The position numbers and the translations under genes are program-made. A model generated the notes under the pieces. It saw only the letters and a list, made by a program, of their open reading frames with translations, was not told where the DNA came from and ran no database searches. This document shows, one piece after another, positions 41,279 through 44,084 of a DNA stretch of 44,084 bases. Source of the DNA: UBA1306 sp964396415 (GTDB lineage Bacteria > Spirochaetota > Spirochaetia > Treponematales > Rectinemataceae); NCBI GenBank assembly GCA_964396415.1, contig CAYNFM010000023.1:1-44084 (forward strand), given 5' to 3'. How positions within the stretch are numbered: the stretch's first letter is position 1; each line of letters starts with the position of its first letter.

Positions 41279-42520
41279 TCAGATGAAGAATCGCGATTCC
41301 TTCTCCTGCGCGAGGCCGGAGCGGCGGGCGAGGAGGATCGATACGCATCCGGCCCAAAGCGCATCGAGGAAGGATCCGATCGCGATGAGCGGCAGGGCGA
41401 CAGGCACTGCGATCAGGAATCCGTTCTCGAAGCCCTTCCCGTAGAGTGCGCAGAGGGAAGTTAGGGCGGCCATCGCGCCCCTGTCGGGGGAGGAGCCCAC
41501 GAAGCAGGTGGCGATCGGCGCGAAGACGACGATCCATAGGAGGCTGCCCGGAGAGACGCCCAGGTTGGAATACGACGAGAGGACGACGATGAAGGCCGTA
41601 GACGTAACCAGGGCCGTGCCCGCCCTTCCGACCATCGCCGCGAGGGGAATGTCGAGGACGTTGGCCCTCCGCCTGATGCCGAGGCTCTCCTTGGCGTGCT
41701 TCATGAGCGAGCCCAGGGGAAAATAGAGGTCGCCCGAGACCAAGGCGGCGAGAGAGGGAGCCAGGAGGGCGTAGAGGACGCGGTAGGGGTTCTTTTTCCC
41801 TCCGAAGAACCAAAGCGCTCCCGGCATTACGACGAGCGCCACGACGAAGGCCTCTATTCCTACTGTTGCGAGCAAGGGCCGGTAGACGTCCGTCCTCGGG
41901 ACGGCTTTGAGCTCGAGGACGTTGTGCGCCGCCGTCGCGATGATGAGAACGCCGAGGAATTCGGCGAAGAATGAATTGATCTGATAGAATACCCGCGACA
42001 GCGAGTCGAATAGGAGGACGACGGGCTTGGTGGCCGATCGGTCGTGGCTGAATGCCAGGCCGAGGAGGAGGGCGAGGACGTAGACCGGCAGGAGGAACTG
42101 CCCCGAGGCGAGGGCCGCGAAAGGGCTCTCGGGGAAAACCGCCATGAGCAGGTCCTTTATGCCCGCCGGCCTCCCGGATGGAACCGCGTCCGCCACGAGG
42201 GGAATGCGCGCCGGCCTGACGGCCGCCGCGACGCCGACGCCGACCAGACTGAGCACAGCCACCGCCGCGAGTAGGACCAATATCGTCCGCCACAGGCTTT
42301 TCCAGAACTCCTTGTCCTCGTTCTGCTCGAAGACGGCCACGGGAACGGAGAAGAGCACGAGGGGTACGAGGGCATAGCGCCCGATCCGGATCGAAAGGTC
42401 GAAGAGGAAGCTCATCGCGTCTCGAAGGCTCTCGTCTTCGAGGGGTATCGCCAGAGCGAGGGCGGCTCCGAGCAAGGCCCCGATGAGGTATTTCATCCAG
42501 ATCTTCATGGTGGCGAGCAT
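41279..42520 (-). CDS. Dicarboxylate/amino acid:cation symporter (DAACS family)
   Basis: A 413-residue membrane transporter of the DctA/GltP fold. The N-terminal helix is followed by RIGRYALVPLVLFSVPVAVFE, which matches the family's third helix region. The later half includes PLAAMVGRAGTALVTSTAFIVV, where the first serine-rich reentrant loop is modified, and GSSPDRGAMAAL as the second substrate-binding loop. Such carriers import C4-dicarboxylates, glutamate or aspartate with Na+ or H+. The substrate cannot be read from sequence. Start ATG 42520 or 42508 remain possible; neither has a strong ribosome site. Confidence 0.85.
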   Translation of the reverse strand: MLATMKIWMKYLIGALLGAALALAIPLEDESLRDAMSFLFDLSIRIGRYALVPLVLFSVPVAVFEQNEDKEFWKSLWRTILVLLAAVAVLSLVGVGVAAAVRPARIPLVADAVPSGRPAGIKDLLMAVFPESPFAALASGQFLLPVYVLALLLGLAFSHDRSATKPVVLLFDSLSRVFYQINSFFAEFLGVLIIATAAHNVLELKAVPRTDVYRPLLATVGIEAFVVALVVMPGALWFFGGKKNPYRVLYALLAPSLAALVSGDLYFPLGSLMKHAKESLGIRRRANVLDIPLAAMVGRAGTALVTSTAFIVVLSSYSNLGVSPGSLLWIVVFAPIATCFVGSSPDRGAMAALTSLCALYGKGFENGFLIAVPVALPLIAIGSFLDALWAGCVSILLARRSGLAQEKESRFFI

Positions 42521-42575
42521 AACGCCCGCCCCGGCCGATCGTCAATCGCGCCTCGGTTCCGCGACTCGTCCAGAC

Positions 42576-42604
42576 TTGTTGCTCATCGCCCCGACGTGTA
42601 TTCT
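42576..42604 (+). promoter_or_regulatory. Possible promoter of the threonine-synthase-like gene
   Basis: TTGTTG and TATTCT lie 17 bp apart. The expected transcription start would be only a few bases before the ATG at 42614, which lacks a ribosome site, so a leaderless mRNA is possible. Confidence 0.4.
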
Positions 42605-42613
42605 TCAGGCATA

Positions 42614-43810
42614 ATGCGATTCATTGCAGAAAAGGGCGAAGCGCTCGGATTGATGGACGCTTCGTCTCTCGGCTATCCGCCCCTCCGCGGCGTCTTCTCG
42701 CCAAAGGGCGACGCGGATCTGCGGCAGGCAGTCTACGCGCCCGAGGCTTCCTATATAGAGGCGGCGGCTTCGACCATAGCCGCCCTCTTTCCCGAGGAGG
42801 TCGATCCGGTCATGGCCGACCGCCTGGCGCTCCGAGCCTTCGCCGAGGCTCCGGCCCGGAGCGGTCGCGGGGAAGATATCCTCGTAGCCGACTATGCGGC
42901 GGGGCCCTCCGGAAGCGCCGCGGACTCCGAGGCCTCATTCCTTGCCGGCATCCTCGCGACAGTCGCGCGTCATGGCGGCCCGAGGCTTCTCCTGGCCGAC
43001 GGTACGGGGAGCGAGGGCGCGGCTCTTTCGGAGGCGATCGCAGGGATTCCCGACCTTCGTCTTGCCCTCCTGTACCCGGAAGGATGCGCGGCCAGCGGGC
43101 TCCGAAGCCAGCGCCTCGCCCGCGAAGGCGGACAGGTCGAGCTTCTCGCCGTCCGCGGCGACAATATCGTCGTCGAGGGCCTTATCCGCGAGGCCGCGGG
43201 AAGGACTCTCGCCGGCGCGCTCGTCACCGCCGCCGGCCCCGCCAACCCCGCCCGCTTCGCGGCTCGGATCGTCGCGCTCGCCTCGACCTTTTCGATCCTG
43301 CGCAAGGGCGCCGCAGGGGATTTTCTCATCGGGATCGGCGCAGGCGACGGCTTGGGCCTGGCCGCCTGCCTCTGGGCATGGAGGCTCGGGCTCCCGCTCA
43401 AGGGAATCGTCCTGTCGATCGGAGAGAAGGGGGTGCTTGGGCTCGATCCTTCCGGCAGGTCTCTCATCGATCGCTTCGACGCCGAGAGGCCGGGCGTCAT
43501 CCGCTCCCTCGCGCTCCTGCAGCCGGTCGACCGCGAATCGGCGCTGCGCGAGCGCGCGGCCTTCGCCAAGGAGGGGGGGCCCGCCCTCGATCTCGCTTCG
43601 GCGATGACCCTCGTCGCCGCCGAGCGCGCCCTCGATGCCGGTCTCCGGGGCCATGTCAGGGTAGTCGTGCCTCGAGGGACCGATCCGCGCTGGGACCTCC
43701 CCGACGTCGACGGCGGGGTCGAGAGCCCAGGCCCCGGTCTCCGCGACGCTCGCGTCGACGAGGAGATCGAACCCAGGCTCGCTGATTTGGAACGCGCGTT
43801 GACAGCCTAG
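42614..43810 (+). CDS. Threonine-synthase-like protein lacking the PLP lysine
   Basis: A 398-residue protein aligning by eye with threonine synthase (fold type II). The N-terminal RFIAEKGEALGLMDASSLGYPPLRG resembles the family's opening (split: FIAEKGEALGL, SLGYPPLRGVF). Later GTGSEGAALSEAI, LALLYPEGCAASGLRSQ and GDFLIGIGAGDGLGLAA match the substrate loop, strand and phosphate loop. Where active enzymes have GPTLAFKD with the Schiff-base lysine, this protein has GPSGSAAD, an alanine at the lysine position, and the phosphate-loop asparagine is also changed. It is therefore probably not a working threonine synthase. The frame is intact, which argues for a retained other role. No thrA or thrB lies near. 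Confidence 0.6.
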   Translation: MRFIAEKGEALGLMDASSLGYPPLRGVFSPKGDADLRQAVYAPEASYIEAAASTIAALFPEEVDPVMADRLALRAFAEAPARSGRGEDILVADYAAGPSGSAADSEASFLAGILATVARHGGPRLLLADGTGSEGAALSEAIAGIPDLRLALLYPEGCAASGLRSQRLAREGGQVELLAVRGDNIVVEGLIREAAGRTLAGALVTAAGPANPARFAARIVALASTFSILRKGAAGDFLIGIGAGDGLGLAACLWAWRLGLPLKGIVLSIGEKGVLGLDPSGRSLIDRFDAERPGVIRSLALLQPVDRESALRERAAFAKEGGPALDLASAMTLVAAERALDAGLRGHVRVVVPRGTDPRWDLPDVDGGVESPGPGLRDARVDEEIEPRLADLERALTA

Positions 43811-44009
43811 CGCGCTTTCGATTACATTGTTAATCAGGCCGCGACGCGGTCGTGCCGCACCCCGGATTGCCGCAACAGTTGACAATGGCAGTTCGCCCGC
43901 GCGGCTTAAAATAGAAGGCTTTTTCGAGGCCCGCAGGGGTTTTGAGGAACATTAATATATATATGAAGCATGTTTCGCGACGGTTAACCAAAAGCGTCGC
44001 GAGCCGCGA
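43811..44009. other. Intergenic stretch before tRNA-Arg
   Basis: No gene is seen. It holds a consensus TTGACA (43879-43884) with a TAAAAT too far downstream (22 bp), and an AT-rich TATATATA tract at about 43955-43964. Either could contribute to tRNA transcription, but no well-spaced promoter is visible. Confidence 0.4.
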
Positions 44010-44083
44010 GACCCAATAGCTCAGATGGATAGAGCGGCTGCCTCCTAAGCAGCAGGTCGACGGTTCGAATCCGCCTTGGGCCA
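44010..44083 (+). tRNA. tRNA-Arg (anticodon CCT), with two mismatched pairs
   Basis: A 74-nt cloverleaf: acceptor GACCCAA/TTGGGCC, D-arm GCTC...GAGC, anticodon stem GCTGC/GCAGC with loop CTCCTAA (anticodon CCT, reading AGG), five-base variable loop, T-arm GACGG/CCGCC with loop TTCGAAT. The acceptor stem has an A-C mismatch at 2-71 and the T-stem has another A-C mismatch at its second pair. The gene reaches the end of the window, so 3' context is missing. Confidence 0.85.
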
Positions 44084-44084
44084 T

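Overview
The window is a GC-rich stretch of bacterial chromosome, 44 kb, with two tRNA genes, one 100-N scaffold gap (31505-31604) and tightly packed operons. It most resembles an anaerobic, fermentative bacterium. The gene set (TGS-type nucleoside kinase, FabV enoyl reductase, TrpB2, Etf/acyl-CoA dehydrogenase, AdhE, Ech hydrogenase) and the look of the integrase would fit a Spirochaetota member. That placement is inference from family memory, not from a marker gene.

Layout. 1-1406: AT-rich left edge, then a tyrosine recombinase that has lost its catalytic C-terminus, lying against a tRNA-Thr(CGT). 1584-3383: nucleoside kinase with a duplicated tail. 3517-7897: sugar ABC importer (binding protein and two permeases, no ATPase) followed by its likely LacI-type repressor; a palindromic operator sits inside the promoter. 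7908-10624: two metallopeptidases (M28-like and oligoendopeptidase F). 10704-12189: TrpB2 with its own promoter and terminator. 12275-13621: small operon of a Cys-rich AbrB-type regulator, a secreted DUF2141 protein and a small membrane protein. 13651-19120 (minus): complete branched-chain amino acid ABC system livJ-H-M-G-F. 19352-24248 (minus): fabH-fabF-fabZ-fabV-rsmE. 24532-28288: etfB-etfA-acyl-CoA dehydrogenase, divergent from fabH. 28704-31373: adhE. 31730-37917 (minus): echABCDEF-hypA-hypB, an energy-converting [NiFe] hydrogenase. 38289-40220 (minus): ftsH; 40389-40655: groES without groEL. 40774-42520 (minus): PTS EIIA domain protein and a DAACS symporter. 42614-43810: threonine-synthase-like protein without the PLP lysine. 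44010-44083: tRNA-Arg(CCT).

How it fits together. Sugars and amino acids or peptides come in through the ABC systems and peptidases. The Etf proteins carry the motif of the bifurcating group, so Etf plus acyl-CoA dehydrogenase could make reduced ferredoxin; Ech would oxidise ferredoxin, release H2 and move ions; AdhE would reoxidise NADH to ethanol. The redox genes therefore form a near-contiguous 13.4-kb block.

The most striking non-coding signal is a 130-nt, three-hairpin element present twice (28414-28543 on + and 38063-38192 on -). The copies have identical length and differ at about 15 positions, eight of which form four compensated base pairs in the outer hairpins. They lie in the same orientation 160 and 145 nt upstream of adhE and echA. 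A second, unrelated palindrome array flanks the scaffold gap and also shows compensated base changes. Whether these are mobile palindromes or a shared regulatory element for fermentative redox genes cannot be settled from one window.
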